Assembly (NCBI GenBank): GCA_017940415.1
Contig: JAGAYR010000021.1
Location: 1 to 64,000, forward strand
Length of the DNA stretch: 64,000 nucleotides
Reading direction: 5' to 3'
From: Lachnospiraceae bacterium
GTDB lineage: Bacteria > Bacillota > Clostridia > Lachnospirales > Lachnospiraceae
Shown: piece by piece, positions 33,548 to 42,916 of the stretch
How positions within the stretch are numbered: position 1 is the stretch's first letter
Layout of the letters: each line of letters starts with the position of its first letter
Made by a program: the position numbers and the translations under genes
Notes under the pieces: generated by a model
The model's input: only the letters and a program-made list of their open reading frames with translations
What the model was told of the DNA's origin: nothing
The model's database searches: none

Positions 33548-34492
33548 TCAGTTTTCCTTTCTGGAAGATTCGAGTCTGTCATGAATACGGGTCAGTCTGT
33601 ACTCGAAATCTTTGCGATCCTTGGAATCAACAACTTTCAGGATCATACCCGTGAACATGGCAAGGAGTCCCGCCATGAATACAAATCCGCAAGTGATGAG
33701 AGTGGGGAATCTGGGAACCAGTCCGGTTGTTGCGTAATCTCCGATGATGGGAACCATGAAGATCAGGCTCACCAGCATAAGAAGTGCGGCAATAAATCCG
33801 AAAAATTCCATGGGTCTGTAGTTTCTGTAAAGAGACATCATCTTACGGATGACCTTGAATCCGTCGGGAAGAGTGTTGAGTTTGCTCTCGCTTCCCTGAG
33901 GTCTGTCTCTGTACTCGACAACCACATTGTCTACCTGAAGATTGTAATTGACCGCATGAATGGTCATCTCGGTCTCAATCTCGAATCCCTTGGAAAATAC
34001 GGGGAAAGTCTTAACAAAATCATAGGACATGGCCCTGTAACCGGTCATGATGTCTCTTATATCCGCTCTGAACAGGGAATTAATGCCCCATCTCATAAGT
34101 GAATTTCCGAAATTGTGGAAGGGACGCTTATTTTCCGTAAAATATGTCGATGAAAGTCTGTCGCCGACTACCATGTCCGAATTCTTCTCAAGCACCAGCT
34201 TTACCATCTCGGGTGCACTCTCAAGGGGATAGGTATCGTCACCGTCTATCATCAGATAGCACTCGGCATCAATCTCCCTGAACATTCTCCTGATAACGTT
34301 TCCCTTACCCTGCTTGTACTCGTTCCTGACGACGGCACCGCATTCCGTAGCGATCTTCTCGGTATCATCGGTGGAATTATTGTTATAGACGTAAATAACC
34401 GCCTCGGGAAGTACATTCTTAACATCGCCTATAACTTTGGCGATGGTCTGAGCTTCGTTATAACAGGGTATCAGAACTGCAATCTTATCCAT
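33548..34492 (-). CDS. GT2 glycosyltransferase with C-terminal membrane helices (DPM1-like)
   Basis: 314 residues. GT2 domain with VLIPCYNEAQTIAKVI, YNNNSTDDTE and MIDGDDTYP (the DXD motif), then the family block GYRAMSYDFVKTFPV and ETEMTIHAV. Two membrane helices follow (about 225-290). Dolichol-phosphate-mannose synthase-like enzymes have this shape. I choose ATG 34492 with GGAG five bases upstream; a longer start at 34510 lacks one. It is the first of three co-transcribed genes, and its upstream 78 bp are shared with the divergent SGNH hydrolase. Confidence 0.85.
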   Translation of the reverse strand: MDKIAVLIPCYNEAQTIAKVIGDVKNVLPEAVIYVYNNNSTDDTEKIATECGAVVRNEYKQGKGNVIRRMFREIDAECYLMIDGDDTYPLESAPEMVKLVLEKNSDMVVGDRLSSTYFTENKRPFHNFGNSLMRWGINSLFRADIRDIMTGYRAMSYDFVKTFPVFSKGFEIETEMTIHAVNYNLQVDNVVVEYRDRPQGSESKLNTLPDGFKVIRKMMSLYRNYRPMEFFGFIAALLMLVSLIFMVPIIGDYATTGLVPRFPTLITCGFVFMAGLLAMFTGMILKVVDSKDRKDFEYRLTRIHDRLESSRKEN

Positions 34493-34570
34493 TTTCACTC
34501 CATACAACAAAATATTGTCAATCTATGCACAATCAGTGATATTATACCATAGGAAGCGAGAAAAATACCG

Positions 34571-36121
34571 ATGAAAAAAGAATTTACCATTAAGTTCAAA
34601 AGTAAAACCATAAATTGCAAAATCACCCCCAAAAGCATTGCCATAACCCTTGGCGTGCTTGTATTGGTCACCCTCGGGCTCATATTCCTGATCCATAAGA
34701 TCACTCTTCCGAGAAAATCCACAAGTCACGAAGAAATACATATAGAAATGCCTGCCATCGGTCCGAAAAAAGGCGGTGGGATCATTGTCGCATCTCTCCA
34801 TGATGTGGATGCGGTCATTGCATATATGTATGACTCCAACAAGACCGACAGCGTATTTACAGGCAATTACGGTATCGAATCCGTGATCATGCCCAAAACA
34901 TATCACTCCATCAGATTTTTCAGAGATTATGTCACCGGATCTCTTGCATCCCTTGAAGGCGACGATTTCCCCCACCATGTGGTCCTGGGAATAGACCCTT
35001 ATGCCTCATATTTACAGTGCTGCGCCAATAAGGAATATTTCAAGAAAAACATAGATTTTATAGCGGAGCTTGCGGGAGACCATCCCACCACCGCTTTCTA
35101 CATATATCTCCCCGACGATTCCGCGGCGAAATGGGCATCTTACTCCGAAGACGAGCTTACAAGTGCCAGAATGTCATATATCGTTTTTGTAAGACAGTTT
35201 GAGCAATATCCCAATGTACACATCTATTACCACCCCTGCGAAGAGTGGTATCTGTACTCAGATTCCATCAGAACGGGGTCAGGCAACGGAGCCGTAAGAA
35301 GCGATGTCTATACAAGCATAATGTTTGCGGACATTTCCGACCACGACCTGAGATATATGCTCCTCGCCGATACCGTCAACGCCCGTATGGATGAGGTCAT
35401 TGATATGGCCCGCGATTACGAATCGGTACGTGCTTCCTATGCGGATCTTTCAGACAAAAAAGTTATCTTCCTTGGAGATTCCATCTTCGGAAATTACAGG
35501 AATGAAACTTCCGTATCTTCATTTTTCGAGGATATGACAGGTGCGGCCGTCTACAACCTTGGAGTCGGAGGAAGAGCCGGTGTCAACGTAGCGGATCCCA
35601 CATCCGACGTAGGCATTGCATATAATTACCTTCTGGGAAAAGAAAACATCTCAGCGCTTGAAAACGCATGTAAAAACCTTCCCGCATACAACTCCATGAG
35701 ACTTGCGGGTTCACTCCTTGCGGGAACTGACGGAGACGGTTTTATTTTCATCCTGGAATACGGACTTAACGATTACTTCGGTGGATCGTGTGCAGCTGAA
35801 TACGAAGAAGCATTAACAAAGCTGGTAAACGGCATCAAGCAGGCATATCCGAAGGCTGAGATTGTTCTCCTTTCACCGGGATACCTGAGCGTATTCGATG
35901 AAGGACAGATGATCGTTGAAGAAGGCGGTGACATTCTGCCCGCATTCAGAGAGGCAACCGTAAATGTTGCCGCAACTACCGGTGTACCTGTATTAAACCT
36001 TACCGATGATTTCGGCTTCAGTCAGGAAACCACATGGGAATTCCTTCTGGGTGACGGTGTTCATTACAACGAGATTGGAAGATACAGAATGGCCCAGACA
36101 CTTGCAAGATATTTTAAATAA
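34571..36121 (+). CDS. Membrane-anchored SGNH/GDSL hydrolase
   Basis: 516 residues. One N-terminal membrane helix (about 23-46) anchors a roughly 230-residue domain I do not recognise (TAFYIYLPDDSAAKW and IYYHPCEEWYLYS are typical stretches), followed by an SGNH hydrolase (about 298-516). Its catalytic set is visible: Ser304 in LGDSIF, Gly in GVGGRAG, Asn in YGLNDYF, and Asp495/His498 in DGVHYNE. Such enzymes are esterases, often O-deacetylases of surface sugars. The ATG is preceded by AGGAAGCGAG. It is followed, with a one-base overlap, by an anchored serine protease, and is divergent from the GT2 operon. The substrate is unknown. Confidence 0.8.
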   Translation: MKKEFTIKFKSKTINCKITPKSIAITLGVLVLVTLGLIFLIHKITLPRKSTSHEEIHIEMPAIGPKKGGGIIVASLHDVDAVIAYMYDSNKTDSVFTGNYGIESVIMPKTYHSIRFFRDYVTGSLASLEGDDFPHHVVLGIDPYASYLQCCANKEYFKKNIDFIAELAGDHPTTAFYIYLPDDSAAKWASYSEDELTSARMSYIVFVRQFEQYPNVHIYYHPCEEWYLYSDSIRTGSGNGAVRSDVYTSIMFADISDHDLRYMLLADTVNARMDEVIDMARDYESVRASYADLSDKKVIFLGDSIFGNYRNETSVSSFFEDMTGAAVYNLGVGGRAGVNVADPTSDVGIAYNYLLGKENISALENACKNLPAYNSMRLAGSLLAGTDGDGFIFILEYGLNDYFGGSCAAEYEEALTKLVNGIKQAYPKAEIVLLSPGYLSVFDEGQMIVEEGGDILPAFREATVNVAATTGVPVLNLTDDFGFSQETTWEFLLGDGVHYNEIGRYRMAQTLARYFK

Positions 36122-37671
36122 TGGAACAGACTAAATCCCCCATATGGGGGAACAGAAAAATAAATAAGAAAAGACTCTTCATGTTAATAGGCGCCGTAGT
36201 GTGTTTCATTGCGGGGCTTATTTATTCCGGTCATCTCCTCTTCCACGCAAAACCTTTCGAAGAAGAACCGGTATTTGAGCTGGGAGATTCATTAACGGAC
36301 GATCCCTCGAATTTCATAAATGTCGGATTCATCGCAGATAAAATAATAAATCCCGACATGAGTGAGGTGGATGTTTCATCTCCCGGAAATTACCACGTGG
36401 GCATAAGATATTTCGGCCGCGACTTAAGCACGGATATCAGGATTGAGGATACCGTCACACCCGAATTTCTTTACAAAGAGGGACCATTGTATTTCCTCAC
36501 GGATACGGATATCAGACCCGCAGATCTTATAAGTGCCGTAAAGGACGCTGATAAAGATGTCACACTTCGGTTTGACGGAAACCTGATCAATGTTGAAAGC
36601 CTTCATTATGATGTTCCCGGAAATCATGCCGTCTGGATCGTGGCAAATGATTCATCGGGAAATTCCGCAAGGGCTTTAATAGACTTTATCGTAGATGCTC
36701 CGCCTCAGATTGATGTTCATGATGATTTTTATATTGCAACGGGCTCTGAAGAAAATCTCCTGGATTACGCAACTGCTTTCGATGAAACTGACGGGGATCT
36801 GACGGGAAATATCACACTGATATCGGAAGAGTGCGACTACTCCGAAGAAACGGATTTCACGGTTACCTTCTCGGTTACCGATTCATGTGAATTCAACACT
36901 TCCAAGGAAGTAACAATACATGTAATGGATGCGGAGAAGATCCAGGCACTCATCGGAAGAGGAACCATCTCCAGAAAAAATGCGACTATCATCGGTGCCA
37001 TCAATGTTTATGACACAGGACTTATTTCCAATCAGAATTTTGAGAACACTCTCATAGACTTGATGCCCGCCATCGTTCATATAGAAGTTCCCGAAAGTGC
37101 GGGCACTTATAAAACCGGATCCGGATTTATCGCAGAGATCACAGAGGATTATATCTACATAATCACAAACAGACATGTAATAGGTCAGGCTAAGGACTGC
37201 GAAGTATATTTCTACACCGGAGACTGCTACTCCGGAAAGCTTGTGGGATGTGCGGATGATTATGACGTAGCTGTCATAAAAATCCCGTTCGCACTTCTTC
37301 CTCCGGGATTTGATGACATAATCTCAACGGTTCATATCGATATGACCTATTGGGAAAAGCTGGATGATAAAGACAATATCTCCCTGGGACTGGAGAATCT
37401 TGATACAGACGGAACCATTGTCCATTACACTTACGGGCAGCTGGTTAACCTTCACGGAAATTTCGAATATTTCGAGCCTCACGAGCAGACAGAAATGTCT
37501 CTCAGATTAAGACCCGGTGATTCCGGATCGGCGGTATTCGATGCAAGGGGCAGGCTCATATGCATGGCCTTCGGATATTCAATCTCGCCCGAGAGGGACT
37601 GGGGAGTGCCGCTGGATGAGATCGTCGGGGCATACGAAGCGATCACAGGACACGTGCTGTATACTTACTAA
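36121..37671 (+). CDS. Membrane-anchored trypsin-like serine protease with Ig-like modules
   Basis: 516 residues: one N-terminal helix (about 18-38), two to three beta-rich modules (about 60-275; the stretch ending VTFSVTDSCEFNTSKEVTIHV looks like an HYR/cadherin-like fold), and a trypsin-like domain (about 315-510). The triad is visible: His352 in TNRHVIG, Asp382 in DYDVAVIKI and Ser468 in RPGDSGSAVF. There is no PDZ domain, so it is not HtrA. The protease faces the outside. It overlaps the SGNH hydrolase stop by one base. Its mate and length (both 516) suggest a dedicated pair. The protease may trim surface proteins or activate its partner; the target is unknown. Confidence 0.8.
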   Translation: MEQTKSPIWGNRKINKKRLFMLIGAVVCFIAGLIYSGHLLFHAKPFEEEPVFELGDSLTDDPSNFINVGFIADKIINPDMSEVDVSSPGNYHVGIRYFGRDLSTDIRIEDTVTPEFLYKEGPLYFLTDTDIRPADLISAVKDADKDVTLRFDGNLINVESLHYDVPGNHAVWIVANDSSGNSARALIDFIVDAPPQIDVHDDFYIATGSEENLLDYATAFDETDGDLTGNITLISEECDYSEETDFTVTFSVTDSCEFNTSKEVTIHVMDAEKIQALIGRGTISRKNATIIGAINVYDTGLISNQNFENTLIDLMPAIVHIEVPESAGTYKTGSGFIAEITEDYIYIITNRHVIGQAKDCEVYFYTGDCYSGKLVGCADDYDVAVIKIPFALLPPGFDDIISTVHIDMTYWEKLDDKDNISLGLENLDTDGTIVHYTYGQLVNLHGNFEYFEPHEQTEMSLRLRPGDSGSAVFDARGRLICMAFGYSISPERDWGVPLDEIVGAYEAITGHVLYTY

Positions 37672-37679
37672 ACTAGCAG

Positions 37680-37840
37680 AGACAGCTCCTGCATTCCTGG
37701 GGGTCCTGTCGCGGTACATAATTTTCTCGCTTTTCGAGGTCAGGCGGCCGTAGAACCATGCCGGTACTATCTCATGCCGCAGACCATCGAAGTCTCGAAA
37801 ATCATGTATCCGCGCCACCCGCGGAATGCAGGAGCTGTCT
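37680..37840. repeat. 161-bp structured element with 18-bp perfect inverted repeat
   Basis: AGACAGCTCCTGCATTCC (37680-37697) is repeated exactly inverted at 37823-37840. Inside, 37711-37726 pairs with 37797-37813 (one bulge, one mismatch), CTCG/CGAG closes a small hairpin (37726-37738), GGTC and GCGGC pair with GCCGC and GACC (37738-37748 with 37776-37785), and TAGAACC with GGTACTA (37751-37769, one mismatch). Thus one long stem carries at least two branches. It fills the gap between two convergent genes, starting eight bases after each stop. There is no T-run at either end, so it is not a standard terminator. It may be a mobile MITE-like repeat, a structured RNA, or a hairpin ending both transcripts. 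Confidence 0.6.
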
Positions 37841-37848
37841 TCGTTGGT

Positions 37849-39114
37849 TCAGTATTCATCTTCTGATTTATCGAACTTGAGGGCCGCTTCGGTTACGACG
37901 CTCTCATCGCGTACTTCTTCGCGGGAGCAGGGGCCGTCTTCCCAGGGGATAACGGTCTGGGTGGGAACTTCTCTGGAGGGAACTCCGCATTCGTCATCGG
38001 ATATTCCCCAGGCTTCGGAAAGGATTCCGATGAGCTGCACCATGCGGTCTGCGGCATTCTGTGCATTCCATGTATATCTTACGGTCTCGTATGCACGCCG
38101 GCCCATCTTCTTTCTGATATCGGGATATCTTGCGGCCTGCATTGCACAGGATAAAAGTTCATCGGTGTCATCGGATCTGAATACATATCCGTTGTATCCG
38201 TTTTCGATCATGTAAGGAACGGCACCTGCCTCTGCGGGAACTATCATGCAGCAGGATGAGTTCATGGCCTCGTTTATGACCGCGCCCCAGCCTTCCTGTC
38301 TGTCACTGGTGGAGATAAAGATGTCTGCCTTTTCCATATACTCGCGGACCTTTGAAGGCTCCATGGGTCCGGTAAAGGTGACATTTTCTATAAGTCTCTT
38401 GGCAGCAACTATCTGTTTCAATTCCTCTTCCATCTCACCGGTTCCGATGATATCCATGTGAAAAGGAATACCTTCACTCTTTAACTTACCCGCAACCAAA
38501 AGTGCATTTTCGGCATGTTTCCAGTCGATGAATCTTCCTGCCCACAGCACCTTTACAGGTTCACCGGGTTTGGATTTAAGCTCCGCGGGATCTTCGTTTC
38601 CGTATTCTTTTAACTCGGGGAAATAACCCCATTTGAATTTCTTGCCGGGATAGGCGCTGAATATTCCGTAGTCGGAGGCAACGTAAGCGCCCGCGCACAT
38701 GAGATATACGGGACCTTTTCTGAAAGCGGTATGCTCTTTGTATTTGGCGATAAGGCCTCTGGGATTGTAAGCGTAGAGCTGGCTTTTCTTGTAAAGTCTT
38801 TCGCTGATCCTGAGTGTAAGTGCGCCCTTCTTAAGCCTTGGCATCACAAGAGACATATCCGTGGTCCAGCCGATAAGAGCGCAGTCCGCATCCATGATCT
38901 TTTTAAGGCATTCTTCGTGAACCTTCTCACTTTCATATGCCTTCATTACATAGGCGGGCGTTTCATCCTTCCATCCCATGGAAGTACGTTCTTCTTCTAT
39001 CTTTTCCGTCTGGATAAAAACAAAATCCCCCGCGGGGCCAAGCTTTTCTGTCATGGCCTCGCAAAAGGGAATCTGATGATGATTTATATAATTGGATACA
39101 AAGACTATCTTCAT
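37849..39114 (-). CDS. GT4 glycosyltransferase (last gene of the surface-glycan operon)
   Basis: 421 residues, GT-B fold. N-terminal FVSNYINHHQIPFCEAM and C-terminal VKVLWAGRFIDWKHAENAL, EYMEKADIFISTSDRQEGWGAVINEA (the GT4 EX7E-like segment, in GWGAVINEAMNS) and GYVFRSDDTDELL support a retaining group-1 transferase. A short Glu/Asp-rich tail of about 45 residues follows. It overlaps the upstream GT4 gene by four bases (ATGA). Donor and acceptor sugars are unknown. The 161-bp inverted-repeat element begins nine bases past its stop. Confidence 0.85.
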   Translation of the reverse strand: MKIVFVSNYINHHQIPFCEAMTEKLGPAGDFVFIQTEKIEEERTSMGWKDETPAYVMKAYESEKVHEECLKKIMDADCALIGWTTDMSLVMPRLKKGALTLRISERLYKKSQLYAYNPRGLIAKYKEHTAFRKGPVYLMCAGAYVASDYGIFSAYPGKKFKWGYFPELKEYGNEDPAELKSKPGEPVKVLWAGRFIDWKHAENALLVAGKLKSEGIPFHMDIIGTGEMEEELKQIVAAKRLIENVTFTGPMEPSKVREYMEKADIFISTSDRQEGWGAVINEAMNSSCCMIVPAEAGAVPYMIENGYNGYVFRSDDTDELLSCAMQAARYPDIRKKMGRRAYETVRYTWNAQNAADRMVQLIGILSEAWGISDDECGVPSREVPTQTVIPWEDGPCSREEVRDESVVTEAALKFDKSEDEY

Positions 39115-40439
39115 GAATCAGCGCCGCACATCCTGTTGTAGATCCCGATCATCTGACCTGCTACGGTAGCGGGATCATGGTCTTTAAGTGCTCTTTGTCT
39201 TGCAGCCTTGGCTCTGCTCTTTGCAGCTTCGGGATCTGCCATAACTGCCTCAATGCATCCGCGAAGAGATGCCGCAACTTCATCAAGAGGTTTTCTCGCA
39301 TTACAGTCATAGAGAAGGCATTCTTTTTTATCCTCGATGATATCGGGAATACCTCCGACTCTGGATGCGATTATGGGAGCTTCGCAAAGAGCCGCTTCAA
39401 CTATGGAATTAGGCGAATTCTCTATTGATGAAGGGCATATGTATATGCCGCATTTTAAATACTCTTCTTTCATCTTCTCGGCGGAGATCCTTCCCAGGAA
39501 TTCCACCTTACCCTGAAGATTTCCTCTCTCAATAAGCTCTCCGAGATACTTTCCGTATTCCGAGATCTTCACTTTCTCTTTGAGAGTGTTCTGAGAAACA
39601 ATATTCTGACCTGCAACTCTTATCTTAAGCTCGGGCCAGTTGATATCCATAAGTGCTCTGAGAAGAATGTGGAATCCCTTGAGAGGATAATCCGCACCGG
39701 ATACGAAAATGGTATTGGCGTCTCTCTGAACACTTTCGGTAAGAGGCTCATAGAACACTGCTCTCATAACCTCTCCCGCATATACATACTCAGCTTCCGG
39801 GCCGAGTCTTGTCGCCCACTTTTTATCAAAAGAAGTCCTGCCGCCCAGGAATCCCGCACAGCCTGCAGCTTCAAGTTCGTTGCGTGCTCTTGCCTGGAAT
39901 TTCTCCTGCTGCTGTTTAATGGAATCCTTCTTAAGCGTATCTCTGAATGTTGCGGAGGATACGATCTCATCGGGAAGACATGCCATGTAATCCGCAGCCA
40001 CCGCCGCACAGATTCCCTGAAATGTAATGAGAAGCTTTTCTCTGCCAGGATGGTAATGGAAATCATCACCGCATACAGCCTTACCCATGGCAAGTGCATG
40101 AGGATATTCCGTGCCGAAAATATGGACCACGTCGGGTCTGTACTCATCCAGGATTCTGTTCATCCTGCCTTCAAGAGCCGGATCAAAAATCTCTGGATGA
40201 ACCGTGTCTTCACGAAAAGCAAAATAACTTACTTCAAAAGTTTCATTTAAGAAAAAGGATCCTCTTTTTCCGTCATATTCTTCGGAAACAGGAAAAGCAA
40301 CGGCAAGGCTTACATCGGATGCCGATGAAGCCATTGCAGTCATAAGGCCCTCAACCCAGCCTTCCTTGGGAATGCCGGTGATACCGAGTGCCTCGCCCGC
40401 CTGAGGCGGTATGAGATTGCAAAGCCATAGTACTTTCAT
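39111..40439 (-). CDS. GT4 glycosyltransferase
   Basis: 442 residues. The N-terminal start VLWLCNLIPPQAGEALG and the acceptor-side block RPDVVHIFGTEYPHAL are followed by the GT-B donor domain with TIFVSGADYPLKGFHILL, CGIYICPSSIENSPNSIVEAA (donor-site Glu) and ASRVGGIPDII. Retaining group-1 transferase. It directly follows the phosphoglycosyltransferase gene with no gap and overlaps the next GT4 gene. It probably adds an early sugar of the repeat unit. Confidence 0.87.
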   Translation of the reverse strand: MKVLWLCNLIPPQAGEALGITGIPKEGWVEGLMTAMASSASDVSLAVAFPVSEEYDGKRGSFFLNETFEVSYFAFREDTVHPEIFDPALEGRMNRILDEYRPDVVHIFGTEYPHALAMGKAVCGDDFHYHPGREKLLITFQGICAAVAADYMACLPDEIVSSATFRDTLKKDSIKQQQEKFQARARNELEAAGCAGFLGGRTSFDKKWATRLGPEAEYVYAGEVMRAVFYEPLTESVQRDANTIFVSGADYPLKGFHILLRALMDINWPELKIRVAGQNIVSQNTLKEKVKISEYGKYLGELIERGNLQGKVEFLGRISAEKMKEEYLKCGIYICPSSIENSPNSIVEAALCEAPIIASRVGGIPDIIEDKKECLLYDCNARKPLDEVAASLRGCIEAVMADPEAAKSRAKAARQRALKDHDPATVAGQMIGIYNRMCGADS

Positions 40440-41882
40440 TTAATCGTCCCGTCCGCCGTTTTGTTTTTCGTTCTTAAGAGCGGTTATCTGTTCCTTCTCT
40501 ACGCCTTCCGTTGAATCGGGCCAGAGAAGAACTTTAAGTGTAAGGAGCATGAGCTTGAGATCAAGCATCAATGAATACTTTTCAATATAGATAAGATCCA
40601 GCTTTAATTTGTCGTAAGGAGTGGTGTTGTATTTTCCGTAGACCTGGGCAAATCCCGCAAGGCCTGCCTTAACCTTCATACGATATGCAAACTCGGGCAT
40701 GATCTCAACATACTGCTTGATGATCTCGGGGCGCTCGGGTCTGGGTCCTATGAAGGACATCTCACCCTTTAAAATATTGAAGAGCTGGGGAAGTTCATCA
40801 AGTCTGCACTTTCTGATGAATTTACCGACGGGAGTAATTCTGGAATCGCCCTTGCTTGCAAGTCTTGCAACACCGTCACTCTCCGCATCCACTCTCATGG
40901 ATCTGAATTTGTAGATCTTGAACTCCTTGGCATTTCTTGTACATCTGACCTGCTTATAAAGCACGGGGCCTCGATCATAGAGCTTGACCGCAAGTGCAGT
41001 AAGAAGCATAAGAGGCGAAGTCAGAATGATAAGTATCAGTGAGAATACGATATCAATGGTACGCTTGATAACTCTCTCTTCGATGGTAAGTGAATACTCT
41101 CTGGTAAGAAGGATGGGAGAATCAAATACGTGAAGTTCCTCTGCACCCGTCAGTATTACATCGCCGATCTTGGGGAAAAGATAAAATCTGATGGAGTTGC
41201 CGTAGCAGTATTTAACGATCTGTTTTCTCTCATCAACAGTGATATCTCCGATGACAACCGCGTTACATTTACCGGTGGAGAAATCCTCTTCTATTCTCTT
41301 AACAACCACATCGTATCCCTGTTCAACTTCAATACGGTCGGTAATCTTGTACTTGTCTTTTCTGGTCTCGAACTTCTCGGTCAGCATATCGGGCTGTTTG
41401 CTTCCGTAGATCATGAGAAGTTTTCTGGGCGGGAAAAGATGCCTGTAGATCTTATTCGCTATGGGAATATAAATGACTACAACCAGGAACTGTTCAAAGC
41501 CCATGTATATGAAATAGGGCAGGCGGAAAAGCTGAAACGCCATGAGGGAAAGCTCACCGTATATAAGGATTCCCGCAAGGAGCGTTGCAAAAAGCTGTGA
41601 AAAAACAATCTCGGAATTTTTAAGATATCCCAGTCTCATTCCGCCGTACATGTTGGAGAACATCAGGAGAATGACGCCGTAAACAGCTATCTCGAGAACG
41701 TGACCCTTGAACCAGAAATTTCTCAGAGGTTCAACAACACTGTGCTGGAAATGGAAATACCAATGAAGACCGAAGATTGCTATCTCCAGTCCTATACATC
41801 CCATACAGAGCATCAGGTTGATAAGTCTCTTGGTACTCTCCAGTATTTGGTCTTTTCTGTAATGTTCGTCGTTGATGATCAT
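40440..41882 (-). CDS. Polyprenyl-phosphate sugar phosphotransferase (WbaP/CpsE-like)
   Basis: 480 residues: four N-terminal membrane helices (about 20-150), a linker domain (about 150-270), then the bacterial sugar-transferase domain (about 275-470) with KRTIDIVFSLILIIL, YKFRSMRVDAESDG and RLDELPQLFNILKGEMSFIGPRPE. It transfers a sugar phosphate to undecaprenyl phosphate, the first step of surface polysaccharide synthesis. The gene lies between a GT2 (one-base gap upstream) and two GT4 genes, so this operon builds a lipid-linked repeat unit. No flippase or polymerase gene (wzx/wzy) is seen in the operon. Confidence 0.92.
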   Translation of the reverse strand: MIINDEHYRKDQILESTKRLINLMLCMGCIGLEIAIFGLHWYFHFQHSVVEPLRNFWFKGHVLEIAVYGVILLMFSNMYGGMRLGYLKNSEIVFSQLFATLLAGILIYGELSLMAFQLFRLPYFIYMGFEQFLVVVIYIPIANKIYRHLFPPRKLLMIYGSKQPDMLTEKFETRKDKYKITDRIEVEQGYDVVVKRIEEDFSTGKCNAVVIGDITVDERKQIVKYCYGNSIRFYLFPKIGDVILTGAEELHVFDSPILLTREYSLTIEERVIKRTIDIVFSLILIILTSPLMLLTALAVKLYDRGPVLYKQVRCTRNAKEFKIYKFRSMRVDAESDGVARLASKGDSRITPVGKFIRKCRLDELPQLFNILKGEMSFIGPRPERPEIIKQYVEIMPEFAYRMKVKAGLAGFAQVYGKYNTTPYDKLKLDLIYIEKYSLMLDLKLMLLTLKVLLWPDSTEGVEKEQITALKNEKQNGGRDD

Positions 41883-41883
41883 T

Positions 41884-42864
41884 TTATTTCTTTATTCTTT
41901 CGTGGATCTTCTTAACAAGCTTTGCGGGGAAAAACGCAAAGAGTATCAGGTTTCTCTTATGCTTTCCCGTCAGGTACTTATCCTTCAGGATATTCCCTTT
42001 GAATGACTTTACCTTCTTCATGACCGAAGTGTAAAGAATATTGTCTTTATTCATTTCATCAGCCGGTATGTGGAGAAGAAACCACATGGCCTGCATCAGA
42101 TAAAAATGGATCGCGTCCTCTTTGTACTCAGGAAATTTTCTTTCCGTAAGTTCCAGCATCTTATCCGCGTTTTCCATCACGTTCTCGTAGAAGCTCTGCT
42201 TATAAGTGCCTCTTGTATTACTCTGGCCCCGCAGGATTATGTGATATCCCGGCTTTCTTACAATAAGCAGCTTTCTGATGGAAGAACTCATATTTACCAG
42301 AAGCTCGAAATCCTCATTCAGCCTTCCCTCGGAAAAAGAAAACCCTTCGAAGAAATCCTTCCTGAAAAGTTTCGTACAAAACGAGCTGTCTCCCCTGTGG
42401 AGCAAAAGGCTTCTGAAAAATTCCCTTCCGGAAAAAGAAACCGATTCGTCAAATCCCTCGCCGAAAGCTTTTATAACTTTGCCTTCTTCATCTTCCTCGC
42501 AGGAAAGTATCTGGGCCGCATCCGCGTCAAAGTCGTTCTCAAGAGCGGACACCAGGTTCATATACATATCTGTTTCGATATAGTCATCCGCATCGATGAA
42601 GCCTATATACTTACCGGTTGCAACTTTAAGTCCCGCGTTTCTTGCAGAGGACGATCCGCCGTTTTCTTTGGATATAACCTTGATCCCGGGATCCTCTGCG
42701 GCATAGCCCTTAAGCATCTGCAGGGATTCATCCTTGGAGCCGTCGTCTACGCAAATGACCTCAAGATTTTCATAGGTCTGTTTGCGGACACTGCCAATGG
42801 ACCGCTCGAGATACTTCGCGGCGTTGTACACAGGTATTACGATGCTCACTAATGGCTTATCCAT
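41884..42864 (-). CDS. GT2 glycosyltransferase
   Basis: 326 residues. GT2-A domain with IVIPVYNAAKYLERSI, VCVDDGSKDES and GFIDADDYIE (DXD motif), then a C-terminal helical region (about 220-326) and no membrane helix. It is one base from the phosphoglycosyltransferase gene and 52 bp after the next GT2. The acceptor sugar is unknown. Confidence 0.87.
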   Translation of the reverse strand: MDKPLVSIVIPVYNAAKYLERSIGSVRKQTYENLEVICVDDGSKDESLQMLKGYAAEDPGIKVISKENGGSSSARNAGLKVATGKYIGFIDADDYIETDMYMNLVSALENDFDADAAQILSCEEDEEGKVIKAFGEGFDESVSFSGREFFRSLLLHRGDSSFCTKLFRKDFFEGFSFSEGRLNEDFELLVNMSSSIRKLLIVRKPGYHIILRGQSNTRGTYKQSFYENVMENADKMLELTERKFPEYKEDAIHFYLMQAMWFLLHIPADEMNKDNILYTSVMKKVKSFKGNILKDKYLTGKHKRNLILFAFFPAKLVKKIHERIKK

Positions 42865-42916
42865 AACTAATTTATTATAACATACTGTGACAGCGGGGGC
42901 GCTTCACTTTTGTCAC

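Noticed and set aside
42874-42882. Extended -10 (TGTTATAAT) before the GT2 at 41884
   Set aside because: The implied start site would lie about three bases from the ATG, with no good -35; the gene is more likely in the upstream operon.
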